Positions 34,415 to 45,334 of a stretch of DNA of 64,000 bases are shown one piece after another. The position numbers and the translations under genes are program-made. Each line of letters begins with the position of its first letter. The stretch's first letter is position 1. The notes beneath the pieces were generated by a model, which made no database searches, had not been told where the DNA came from, and was given only the letters and a program-made list of their open reading frames with translations. Source of the DNA: Oxytricha trifallax (taxonomy: Eukaryota; Ciliophora; Spirotrichea; Sporadotrichida; Oxytrichidae); NCBI GenBank assembly GCA_000711775.1, contig ARYC01017188.1:1-64000 (forward strand), given 5' to 3'.

Positions 34415-35802
34415 TCACAATTCAACAAATTCAATGTGGTCATATTCATCCAACTCAAGGGAGTCTACACTTTTATCAATACCTAGTGATTATGAGACAG
34501 TAATTCCAAATCCACCACCTCTGCCACTGCTCTCAATGTTTTTATCATCATTCACATTTTAATGAAATTATTAAGATATATATGTTTATTTTAAGTTGCA
34601 AATTATACCGATCACTCTAAATATCCTCCTCAATTTCTTCCTCTACAAAGTCATCATATACATTTGATGGCTTCTTCTGGTTCTTGGCTTGATTAATTGG
34701 GGCATTAACCTTCATACTGTAACCTTTGTTTTCCTCTTCCTCATAATCCATCAGCTATTTCTGTGCCATTGAGTATTTACTATCCATTTTCTTGTGTTTA
34801 TATTAATTAGTGAAAATACTATTGCAAATTTCATTTTCTTCATGTTCTTGTCATCGTTATCATCTTCTAGATCATCCAAGTCAAAGTCATAAGGATCTTT
34901 CTTCTACTGAACAACTGGCTTTTTCCCTCCTAAAGATGGCAAATCATCCAATTTTGTCAGAGATTGTTGACTTGCAGGTGCAGGTTTAGATGCACTATCA
35001 GATTTTCCAGTCTTATCGTTCTACTTATCCCCATTCTTATCTTTCTTAGAGTTCTTCTTTTTGTCACCTGTTCTCTTCCTTTTAGGGTCTTTCTTGGCAG
35101 GTTTGTTTTCCTTTTCTTCAAGTGAGGATGTGCCAAAAGGATCTGGCTTTTTAAATGGATCTGGAAACTCCCTAAATAAATTATAAATGATAATTTGAAA
35201 GAACTTACTCTTTTTATGAATTAGGATTCCACATACTCTGAGAAGAAACTGCAGATTTTGCAAATCCTTAACTGTATTCGCTGCTCCCAAAAGCACTAGC
35301 AACCATACCTTGACCTGCACCATATTTAATCTGTTCAATTATTATTTCAAATATGTACACTAAGTAAGTAAATAAAAGCATTAAATTATAGCTTGAGCAG
35401 CAATGGCTTGGATGAGTCCCCTCGGTCACTCAAGCCAACTTCCCTTTCCATTTCAGTCCTTGTTTTAGGAAATCCAGTGCTTATAGACATCTCTGGCTCA
35501 AATATTTGCAGTGATAGTTTCATTTTATAGAACTGCATAAACTCCCTGATTAATTCAGCACACAGCAATCCATCTTCATGCTCCACTACTTTCTTAGTGA
35601 TGGGATTAGAAATCTCTGATTTCTGTAGATATTTTGATGCTGAGCCATATTAGGATTTCTTTTCTTTTTCCATGGCGTTTATTACTTATGCCCTGAGTTG
35701 AGCACGCATTTAATCAATGAAACCTTCCTTTTAGAGTTAGGTGAGGATGTTTGACTTTGTTTGGAAGTCCTGATCTCGTTTCAAACTTAGCACGTCTATC
35801 AT
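34415..35802 (-). CDS. CEP43: CEP43/FOP homologue (basal-body protein)
   Basis: From ATG 35800-35802 the minus strand reads MIDVLSLKRDQDF, then QMRAQLRAQVINAMEKE, a LisH-like LCAELIREFMQFYKMKL and LQIFEPEM, ending in DSSKPLLLKL. This is the order and spacing of the FOP (FGFR1OP) N-terminal dimerisation domain, which anchors FOP at centrioles and basal bodies. The rest is low-complexity: KYGAGQGMVASAFGSS, a Lys-rich KKDPKRKRTGDKKKN patch, acidic stretches, and an end at ELDEYDHIEFVEL with TGA at 34415-34417. IESs at 34794-34840 and about 34548-34614 and an intron at 35172-35208 are removed in frame. A gap near 35345-35390 is probably another IES or intron. Confidence 0.8.
34548..34614 (-). other. 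IES in CEP43 with pointer ATCA
   Basis: ATCA at 34544-34547 and 34611-34614 (plus strand) flank an AT-rich stretch. Removal joins EEEIEEDIQSD to DKNIESSGRGGG in frame on the minus strand. An adjacent ATCA makes the exact junction ambiguous by 3 bp. Confidence 0.6.
34794..34840 (-). other. 47-bp IES in CEP43 with 9-bp pointer
   Basis: CATTTTCTT occurs at 34785-34793 and 34832-34840. Removing 47 bp joins DDKNMKK to MDSKYSMAQKQLMDYEEE in frame on the minus strand. Confidence 0.85.
35172..35208 (-). other. 37-nt spliceosomal intron in CEP43
   Basis: The minus strand has GTAAGT at the 5' end and TTTAG at the 3' end. Splicing joins MWNPNSQKE to EFPDPFKKPDPF in frame. No pointer repeat is present. 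Confidence 0.75.
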
Positions 35803-36098
35803 TTTTAAAGTTAAGTTTCTAATTAAAATTCAAATTATAATTATTTTACATATTATTTAAACTTATCACGTGATTTAAAATTATAGGATAAGTTCATAAA
35901 ATCATCTCTTTCTAGGTGGTTATATATTATTCTGCTGTTGCAGCAATTATTGTTATTATTTGAAATACAGAATTAATTTACTAATAATTAACTTGTTTTA
36001 TTTAATTAAATAATTCTTCTATATTATTTATTTTTATTCACTATTTTCCAATTTTTTCTGCTATCAAGTTACCCAAAGTATATTAAAATTACTTATTT

Positions 36099-37879
36099 TC
36101 ATTTCGTCCTATACTTAATTAATATAAATAAAATAAAATTCAAAAAAACCTATTCCTCATTAATTTTTATTATCAATTTACAATATAATTCTTTCTTTAA
36201 TTGCTATAAGCAACTTTTGAGATACGATTTCTTAGTAACCGTTTTATAGTTTACTAAATTATTTATATTTTAAATTTCTTAGACTATATTTATTTTTATT
36301 TCATAATATTAGAGCTGCTATTACTACTGCATTTATTTAGCAATATTTGCTGGAATAGTCTGATTCTTGTCTAGTTCAGACTCAGCTTTAAGCTTAGCTC
36401 TAACTTTGGCATCGATCTATCTCTCCACATCATCATCAATGTTATCCTCTTCTTCAAATCTATCAAAGTTTTTCTTCTGCTGGCGACCTGGACTCTGTTA
36501 AGGCAAGCTTGGATTCTGAGAATTTGGGGGAAGATGTAAGTTGCCTTGCGACTCGATTTATTTGTTTCCTTTTAACTGTAAAAATAGTGAATAAATAGAC
36601 TGATTCTTACCATAATATTGTGTTTCTTTAGAGCTTGTTTGTTAAGAGTACTTTAACTTTGACTATTATTTATAACTGGATTAGTATCAGATTATACTTC
36701 ACTTTCCTCCTTTTTCAGTGGCTTCAGCTGATTGTGCTTCACTGACCTTCTTAATTCATTCAGTTTGAACTGTGAAATTCTTTGTTCTTGCTCTTTCTCC
36801 TTGAGTTCCTTCCTCAGTTTATCAGCTTTTGAAGCCATCTCCTAAAGCCTTTTCTCTAGTTGTCTGAGTTCATGCTTCTGCTTTTTCTCTTCTTCATAGA
36901 ACTCCATCTTCATTTGATCTTTTTCGTAGGTAATTTGATCGTAATCAATCTATGGTGCTTGCTTCTCGTCTCCCTGCAGTCTTCTCTTCTTTTCAATCAA
37001 AGTGTCAAGTTCCTCCTAGTATTTCCTATTTTCATCTTCTGTTCGCTTGATTCTTTCAATCTGTTCCTTTCTTGTTTCCTTGTCTTTCTTGCATGCTTTC
37101 TCTAATTTCTTTACTTTTTCCTTCCACACTCTTAGTTCCTCGACCATATTCCTGATTTTATTATGATTTTCTACGTCATTTGTCAGTTTATCCAAAGCTT
37201 TCCCTTAATCATTGTTTTACTTTTCTAATAACTTAATTGCTTTTTCCAGTTCTGACTTTTCATTCTAAGCATCTTTCATTCTTTACTCTAGCATTATAAT
37301 CTTATCTGCACCTGATAAATCGTCCAGTTTCTCTTTTAACTTATCGATTTCATAGTTATTTGTTTGAATCTACTTTTCTGCGTTTGCTATTTCCTGATCT
37401 CTGACTAAAACAAGTTTATGAACACAAATGATATTACTTTGTATGAGATGTCCAAGATCCTAGACTGTTTCATTTTTATGCTTATTTGTGATGATTCTCT
37501 TGGTGTTAGCTTTATCAATTGCTTTTTCAACAACTTGATTTAACTCCTTAATCTTGTTTCTTAGTTTCATGTTCACAGCTTTCAACTTATCAATTTGAAT
37601 ACTAAAATAAAGCGTTAAAGTGTGATTTAAAGTCGCTTACTCTTTTTCATCTCTTTCTTTCTTTTTGTTTTTCGTTGATGAAATCACCTGAAATAATAAT
37701 TATTGATTACAGCAAAAATCTTACTGAGTTTGTTTGCAGAGCATTTTATGGACCATGTAAGTCTGGCATTGAGTCTTACAAAGCAATAAAATTTTTATAA
37801 TAATCTTACTTCTCTGTATTGTGTTATGATACCCAAGGGAGTTACTCTTTGCAGTGTGATTGTCTGGAGATTTCTACAT
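36099..37879 (-). CDS. Long coiled-coil protein with four small introns
   Basis: ATG at 37877-37879 (MQKSPDNHTAKSNSLGYHN). Four introns of 35-39 nt keep one frame: 37775-37809, 37688-37724, 37602-37640 and 36576-36610, all GTAAG...AG. The body is a nearly continuous heptad-type coiled coil (for example EELRVWKEKVKKLEKACKKD and QMKMEFYEEEKKQKHELRQ) followed by a polar tail (LPPNSQNPSLPQQSPG). The first TGA is at 36099-36101; the last 60-70 residues before it are AT-biased, so the true end may lie nearer 36300 if an unseen feature intervenes. The family is not recognisable from a coiled coil alone. It neighbours CEP43 on the same strand. Confidence 0.7.
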
Positions 37880-38026
37880 TTTTTTCTATAATTATATGCA
37901 ATCTCTTTGATTAAAATAATAACTATTTCATGAAAATTGTATTACAACTACTAATGTGAAATAATCAGAGTGACTTTAGTTTGAGCAAGATATTTAATTT
38001 TAATAGAAATAAAATATAATAAAAAT

Positions 38027-41000
38027 ATGAACGCTTCAAGACCAAAGATAGTCCCACTTGAGGATCAAAGAACTTACTTCTTTGACCATGTTGAACCAGC
38101 ACAGCAAAGAGAGCTAATGGATCATTTAAACCCAAAAATTGATAACACTCTTTTGATTTCCAGATTAGAGAGAGAACTTGACATGAAAGAGTTTACTAAG
38201 TTGTGTTCTAACATTGGAAAACCAAAGGAATTTTACAAATTAGCTCGACACACAGAACTTATGAAAGCTCAAGTGCTCATTGTATTTGACTCAGTCTAAG
38301 ATAAAAGGTACTTTATGAATGTATTCAGAATCGTATACCCAGATTATATTGCTCAAGAGCTCTCTAAGATTGTGAAAATTTTCTGCATAAGTTTGTTCCA
38401 AGAAGAGATGGAGATTGATTGGAAAGATTTCTTTGTTAGAGGTTTCAAAGAGACTTAAACAGTTTTTGTATCTACAGGAGGTGAGGTACTTGCTAGTGAC
38501 TATAGACTTTCAAAAAGTCCCTTGATGCAACCATTTTTCGAAACTACTTGTGTAGTCGTTGAAATGAGTAACCCATACTACGGATTTGAATTATTCTTGC
38601 ACCTCAACGATGCTGTATTCCAAAAGACTGGAGTTTTTCAGAGTTTCCAAATGTACGCATTGTTCGAAGCAGATGAAGAGCAGAAAGCAGTTACAATCGA
38701 AAAGAAAGAAATGCAAAAGATAGAAGATGATGGCGAGAAAGCCGAGAAGCATATCTCAAATTATATTGATAAATAAATGGCAATCAAAACCCCAAAACCC
38801 CTTAGTGAGGTTTATAAGTGCTTTGATTTGTAGGGTATAGTTGGGGTCTTATTGGGGTTAGTAGAGAAATTAGGCTATTTACAAAATGAGAAATAAAAAT
38901 TAGCGAAATTTAGGGTCGATTTATGATGAGAAATATTTAGATTTACTGCTTCAGCTTAGGTATGGTACTAGTATGAATATAGATTAAGTCAAACCAGTAT
39001 TGAATTATGCAGCTATTGCAAAGCTCTTACACAAGAGTGCCTCTACTGTTAGATATCACTGCATGTTAGCTGTTTAGCATTTTAATTCTGGTACTTGAAA
39101 GCATCCTGCTAGAAAATAAAAGTTCTCACAGCACCATATTGACCACCTCTGTGACTCTAAGACTTTAAAGTATTGGGCACACTTTCCTCTAGACTAGCGA
39201 GCTGTAATGTTCATCGCAAGTTTCCTGATATGCGCATCTCTCCTTAGACTATAGCCAACATTTATAGAAGAAATGGTATTACTTTCAAGACTGTCAACAG
39301 AGTGAAGAGAGTGATTGATTTTACAGTGCCATTTATAGTAATAATTTAAACTATATACATGATTAAATGCAGAGAGCTATTGATAATAACATCAAGTTCA
39401 TACATGCAGATGAAGCTGTGTTTACTTTCAACACTTTTATTAATAAGTCAAGGCATAAGAAGTATGATAATATAGAAGTTTATGACTAAAAAGTGAAGGT
39501 AGTCACCCATGCAATTTTAGCTAGTATAAGTGAAGATTCAGGCTTAGAGAGTTATGTGATTCACCCTCGCTCTATTAAGCGAGAGTAGTATATAGAGATC
39601 CTACATAAGCTCAGAGAGAAGTATAGCAACCAAGAGATCATCCTGTTTGCTGATAACCTATCAGTTCATAAGACTAAGGAGTCTAAGAAAGCTTATGAAG
39701 ACCTAAACATAACTCCTGTTTATAACGTTCCTTATAGTCCTTAATTTAATGGAATAGAATTCTACTGGAGTTAAATCAAGACTCAATACAAGAAGCTGCT
39801 GCTCTATCATCTTATGCATGACTTGCCTATCGATACAGTAGACTTGATTCAAAGCAGCTGTAGAGAGTAAGCGTAGATAAGACAACAGTTTGTGCGAGAG
39901 AAGGAAGAATGAATGTTTATAATAAGTTTTAGATTTAAACGAATGAATATATTCACATATTAAATTGGCCCATAAAGGGGTTTAGCTTCTCTTTCTTCTC
40001 CTCTTCTTATGGCTTACTTGGACCCATATTTCTTCTCTTCGTGCCAGCTCCTGCATCTATGTTCATTTCTTCTGGCTTTTAGACATAGTTATAAAGTCTC
40101 TTGCTCACATCATAAATAGTCTATGACTTTCTCTCTCTGTGAACCTTCGCATGCTCTTTCATTAGGAATATACCAGTTCCAGGTTTCCCTACAAAGTTAT
40201 GAATCAAAGCTTACGAGAGAGGAATGGATGCTTCTTAAGCTCAGCGAGCCAGGTCTCGCTTATTAGTATGCCTTGCTTCTTTTAATCTTCAGGAGAAATA
40301 GAGCAGCGTTTTTTGTGAGCTTCTTCAATGATCTCTCTGAGATAACTCTCTCTTAAAGTGCCAAGAACTCCAAAGAAAAAGCTCCTATCTGGAAGCTTGT
40401 TAGAGAGTTGTTTCTTGGTAGGAAGATAAACTACCAACTCTTCATCTTTCATCGCATCCTCGTAGAGATTAGTGACTGAAATCTCTGGGTAGTTTGGTAT
40501 ATCTATCAACTTTATATCACTGTTTTTGAAGGCTTTCTTCTCATCGCAAAGTATAGCTTTTAAGAATGAAATTTTGGTACCTTCAATCGTTGGAAGGAAT
40601 AAACCCACTATAGTATATGATTAAGTAAATGTCACATGCTTACCATGCTAAGTGAGGTATCGATAGAGATCTTCCTTGCTTCTAAATCTTGAGATCATTT
40701 CTTAAGCTTCAACCCACTTCATTACAGTACTTATAGATTCCATCCTTGTTCCTTCTCTTGTTATTGAATTTCAAATTTTAATATATAGAGTTCTGGATCC
40801 TACTGTTAAAAATCTTAGTATTAAATATGGGCATCTCATAGAAGGTCAACCTGGTAAGGATACGTGGAGAAAGCTGGCAGAAGCTGAAACAAACTTCAGA
40901 GATGGAGCTCCATTTTTATCAATTTAGTTCCATTAAATTAGTACTAAATTTGTTTAAATTTGATTAGTACCGGTACTAAATTCGTTTAAATTTAATTGGT

Positions 41001-44000
41001 ACAATTTAATAGTACCAAAACTTAATTAGTACCTAGTTTTAAACTAATGAGGTTTTAATGGAAAAGTTCCAAATGGTTCAAAACCTAATTGGTACCAGTA
41101 CCAACCTGAATTTATTCTCAGTTGGTACCAAAATTAAAAATATTAAGCATAAAATTAGAAAATCTATAGTTATAAACTAAGTATAAATATGATGTCTAAC
41201 ACCTAAGAATCAACCATTGTTGTTGCAGTGCCAGCTCCTATCAAAGTTAATATAACCAGTGAGGTTTTTACTTATTAATAATAGAAATTTAAATTTGAAT
41301 TTAAACATCGCGGCTAACTTAAATCGTAAGCAGTTTCTCTTGGAACAGGTTAATCATTGCTAAACTTTGGGCCTCAAAGAAACAAGAAATAATTTATATT
41401 GAAAAGGAGGTTGAGCTAAGAGCTCTAGAGTTTGAAGCTGAGGTCTTTAAAATATAAGTTTAAAACAAGAAGTAGAGTGCAGAGATAGGAGTTTAAATAT
41501 AAATTGAATTGGTTGAGGAAGATAAAGAACAGCAACCAATAGAAAAAATAAAAACATTTTAATGTGAAGACTGCTAAAATTTCTTCTCACTGAGTCTAGC
41601 TTGAAGAGACACATCAAAGAGGTACACTCTGGTAGAGCTAAGATCTACTTCAAGCATGATAAAGTAGATGGTAGATACTAATGCACTACCTGCATGAAGT
41701 CTTATACGCACTAAGCTAAAGTAAAGAGACATATGCAAAAGCATAATCTAAGCGAATTCCTGATTAAAGATGAGGAAACTTAAAAGCTTGTACCTGCTAA
41801 AAGAAAAAATAACTCTCTTGATTCACAAATAGAGCAGTAGGAGAGACTTAAGAGATAGAAGCGTTTGAGTCAATGAACCAACCAGCAAATGGTATGTATA
41901 TTGCATGCTTATAGAGAGAGCAATGTATATACCTGCATTAAATGCAGTCGACATAAGCAGCTGTATTGAAAACTATTTGAATATTGCGTACCTAACAAGG
42001 TAAAACTTATAGTTGTTGATGAATTCGCATACAAGGTATATCCATTCAAGTATCTCATCAAGAACGAGCAATATTAAAATGAGTTTGCAAATGAATACAT
42101 AGTACTGAGAGAAGCTTAGAAAAGATAATGCAAGAACTTAGCTAAGTCGACGGAGTTATACTTGGTCATGGTTTTATTGCATTGAGACTCAAGAAATTTG
42201 AAATGACTCTAAGAGAGTATCTCTACCATAATAGATATCATGATGATTTGAATGAGATACTCACAGAAATGACTAAGGGTGTAAAAGAGCGCCATGATCT
42301 AGGGTATGTTCATAGAGATTTGAAGCCAGAAAATGTAATGCTAAATCTCTGCCCTTTAGAAGTAGTAGTCATAGATTTCAACAGAGCAATAAGACAAGAG
42401 ATAGTGACTTTAGCTAAGGTTTTAGGCACTCCAGGATACTTCCCTATAAGAGAGAAATGGACAAATGGCTCTGTATAATGGGATGTTTGGGCGGTAGCTG
42501 CAATTATCTTAGAGTGCGATATGGAAAGTATGTCATACTTTGGAACAAAACATGAGAAATAATCAATAAGTTTGGCTGCTAAACATATTAAGCAAGATGA
42601 AATATGCAATGAAATTAAGAAGATAGTTGAGATGGTCATCGTAAAAGCTCCAGCATATCCACGATAATCATTAGATGATATACTAGAACAACTACAGACT
42701 GCTAAATTCAAGAGGTATCACAAAGATAAGCAGATAAAATTTGTTTGAATTAAGTACAGTAATACTCATTAAATATTCATTAAATTCATAAAAAACCTGC
42801 GTTTTCTCTACTAACCCCAATAAGACCCCAACTATACCCTACAAATCAAAGCACTTATAAACCTCACTAAGGGGTTTTGGGGTTTTGAATGATAATGTCA
42901 GCTGATAAATACAAAGAGAAAGGTCTAGACAAGGCAAGCTCACAAGTTAAAACTAATGAATACTTAAAACTTATGGGTGAAGTTATCAAGAAACAAAAGG
43001 TTCAAGAACTTGTGAAATACATTGACACTACAAAACAATACCTTGCTGATTTATCAGTAGAATAGAAAGATGATTTAGCTCACTAAATTATTTACATTCA
43101 GGAGGCAAACAAAAACTAGGGGCCATTCACCAGAAATAATGAGCCAATTTTAATGACAACCGCTCATCCAGTCTAAAGATATTGGGATTATGATCATTTG
43201 AAATATAATAATAAAAGGGATCCTACAGTTTTAGAAATAGAAACTTCTCTTTAATAATACCAGCCATCAATCAATAAGGAACTAGGACCTCATTTGTAAA
43301 AGATCCAAGCATTGAAAGAGGAAATCTCTGGGGGAAGTTTCCTGCCATATACATTAAATATATAATTTTTATAAATTTTTCAAATTTTTTATCATCAATT
43401 ATGATTGGATAATTTATATTTTTATCATAATAGAAATTTCAAATAATTTATTAAAGTGAAATATATTATTAATCAAAATAAAAGTGCAACATTTTTAATT
43501 ATATATAATGAAACTGTTGATGAATTTTAACCTTGAAATTACATTAAAAATGTTTCTTATACAGGGTTAAGGTATAATATCAATTTTAATGATGTGGGCA
43601 GAAAACTAACATAGGGGGGCAAAAAACTTCGCTCCTGAAATCTCTAATTTCTTAACATTTTTATATATGAAATCAAGAAGAATTACTGCTGTACTACTCA
43701 TGCTGTATCGCAAAACATCCTTAATTTTGACTGCAAAAATATGTGTAGAGATGTCAACAAGCTCATCATAAATGCATTCTTCAATGAATTAGGCTTGAGC
43801 TAAGGAAATCATTTAGTGGATCCATTATTTACTCAAAATTATGAAGATAGTTCAAGGAAGCTTAACTCTATTATGCCTTTGCTAAACAGCGTTCATATGT
43901 GGGGAAGGTACAAATAGAGACTTGATCCAACTGTACCAAACTATTAACATAATTTATTGTTTGTAATGTTTGTTAAATAAGTTTAGTAACAATTTTCCAT

Positions 44001-44408
44001 GCTGGTCCACAACTTGATCAGAAATATCATCCAGAATAAATTTACAGAAATGTTAATTGGGTCTATGGAATGAAATCCTTAAGTACCTCTATGAAATTTG
44101 GTGGTGAAGCTGTCTATAATTTATCATGATACTTAATTAAATGATGTATAGCTTAATAATACATAATAGAAGTACCAGTTGAATTCTTAAACTCAATCTG
44201 CCACTTATGCAGTGATACCTATGTGTTGCCACCCTTCTAAGTTCTCCAACACATTGAAACTAAATCAGGTATTCCCTACCCCGAAGAGAGTGAGATGCCC
44301 CTGAAATACTTAACTATTCATCATTTCAGAGTCGTTGATGACTATAAGAACTATATCAAGTGGTAGAGAAAAGACGTTATTAAGAACATTCACAATACAG
44401 CTCATTGA
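38027..44408 (+). CDS. Unknown protein, interrupted by IESs and TBE copy 2
   Basis: ATG 38027 opens MNASRPKIVPLEDQRTYFF and continues through LISRLERELDMKEFTKLC, VFRIVYPDYIAQELSKI and SKSPLMQPFFETTCVVVEM to SNYIDKQMA, where the TBE sits. After it come ADKYKEKGLDKASSQVK, KYIDTTKQYLADLSVEQKDD and TTAHPVQRYWDYDHLKYNN. A 300-bp IES (about 43360-43665, possible pointer ATAT) leads to KNYCCTTHAVSQNILNFD, then GPQLDQKYHPEQIYRNVNW and finally EVPVEFLNSICHLC, with TGA at 44406-44408. About 600-650 residues in all. It is a soluble protein with Cys pairs near the C-terminus. I do not recognise the family. Confidence 0.75.
38886..39912 (+). CDS. TBE transposase (copy 2), a few disruptions
   Basis: ATG 38886 (MRNKNQRNLGSIYDEKYL) to TGA 39910-39912. 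It has a helix-turn-helix-like [39 protein letters not shown] (first Asp), EIILFADNLSVHKT (second Asp) and [13 protein letters not shown] (Glu), with 34 residues between second Asp and Glu. The catalytic half is open; the middle has about two frame disruptions and there is an in-frame TGA after HFNSGT. DD34E places it in the Tc1/IS630 superfamily, as known for TBE. Confidence 0.85.
39940..40743 (-). CDS. TBE 22-kDa protein (copy 2)
   Basis: ATG 40741-40743 (MESISTVMKWVEAQEMISRF) then, after a short gap around 40610-40640, [57 protein letters not shown] and ETWLAELKKHPFL, to a basic tail (KRRNMGPSKPQEEEKERSQ). The end is set by comparison with copy 1 because no TGA closes the frame near 39950. 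This copy is less disrupted than copy 1. Function unknown. Confidence 0.7.
40915..41130. repeat. TBE copy 2 inter-gene palindromic array
   Basis: Repeats of TTAGTACC, AATTGGTACC and GTACCGGTAC lie between the divergent 22-kDa and 57-kDa genes, mirroring the array in copy 1, although the motif sequence has shifted from GTACGTAC to GGTACC. Confidence 0.65.
41191..42748 (+). CDS. TBE 57-kDa zinc-finger/kinase-like protein (copy 2), disrupted
   Basis: It starts MSNTQESTIVVAVPAP and shows the two C2H2 fingers (FQCEDCQNFF with RHIKEVHSG, and YQCTTCMKSYTHQAKVKRHM), then a kinase-like domain with [24 protein letters not shown] and GTPGYFPIREKW, ending at TGA 42746-42748. As in copy 1 the usual DFG is DFN, so this is a family feature, not decay. 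The frame is broken at about three or four places, unlike copy 1. Confidence 0.8.
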
Positions 44409-45334
44409 TTTAAAGTTTATACAGAAATATTTAAATATTAAATTTCAATTATTCATAACAAACTCTACCTTTATTTTCTTTCAGAATTTATAAAAATAAG
44501 TAATAACATCATAGATTTTATTATCAATTATTTGAAAGAATTTTATTTGCGAATATTATATTTAAAACATATCTTTTAAACTTGTTTCAATTAACATAAT
44601 TAAGGAGTATATAATAAGTGGTTAAGATTTTAGTTTCCCTGAGTTTAAATTAAATATTATGGTATGTAAACATTCAATTATAAAAATGAATAAAATTAAA
44701 AAGTTAAAAATTAAAATCATGGCATTTATAAAATCTAAAGTAACTCAAAACTCAAGTCAAAATTTATTCTAATGTAAATCCTGTAAAAAAATTTGCTGTA
44801 CTCTTTTATTTAAAGTATTCCTGAATTATCACAGAAAGAAAGATATTTTGATTTTAAGTTAACTTAAAAAATGGTAAAAGGGATTTTTTTCACTGAATAA
44901 TTAGATAAATTCATTCTAGCAATATCACACACCATCTTATTTTTAAAGCGATATCCAGAGAGTAAAATATTTATAAAATTTGGAAAAATTTTCCAAAAAC
45001 ATAACTGTTAGTTCTTATAATTAATTGATTATAATTTTAATTATATTTTAAAATTGTATTCCATCAATAAAAAGTTATTTATATAAATCAAAAACAGATG
45101 AAATAATTTTTAAACTTGGCTGTTCAATAAATATAATTATATTAATCAATATCTGCTTAAATTTTGAAGTTAATTTGATTAACTATATAATAATAAGGTA
45201 CTTTAGCATGTTTTTCTTTATTATTAATTATCAATATTGATTTAGAATAGCCGAAACAAATAAATTTGAAAAGGTGATTATAAATTTTAAATTACAAATA
45301 TTTACAAAAGTTTATTCTGTTGCCTTACTTTGAA
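44409..45334. other. AT-rich intergenic interval
   Basis: Between the stop at 44408 and the next ATG at 45335 the sequence is very AT-rich with no convincing frame, structured RNA or repeat. A weak open stretch at 44725-44830 (Lys-rich) is too short to support. Confidence 0.6.

Larger units (their letters stand above)
38785..42887 (+). mobile_element. TBE transposon copy 2 (within the gene at 38027-44408)
   Basis: A 4,103-bp element with inverted C4A4-type termini, flanked by AAT at 38782-38784 and 42888-42890. Its orientation is opposite to copy 1: transposase (plus), 22-kDa (minus), zinc-finger/kinase (plus). Deleting it with one AAT joins DKQMA to MIMSADKYKEK in the host frame. The terminal repeats are very close to those of copy 1, but the internal genes differ noticeably, so the two are distinct insertions rather than a duplication of one locus. 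Confidence 0.95.
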
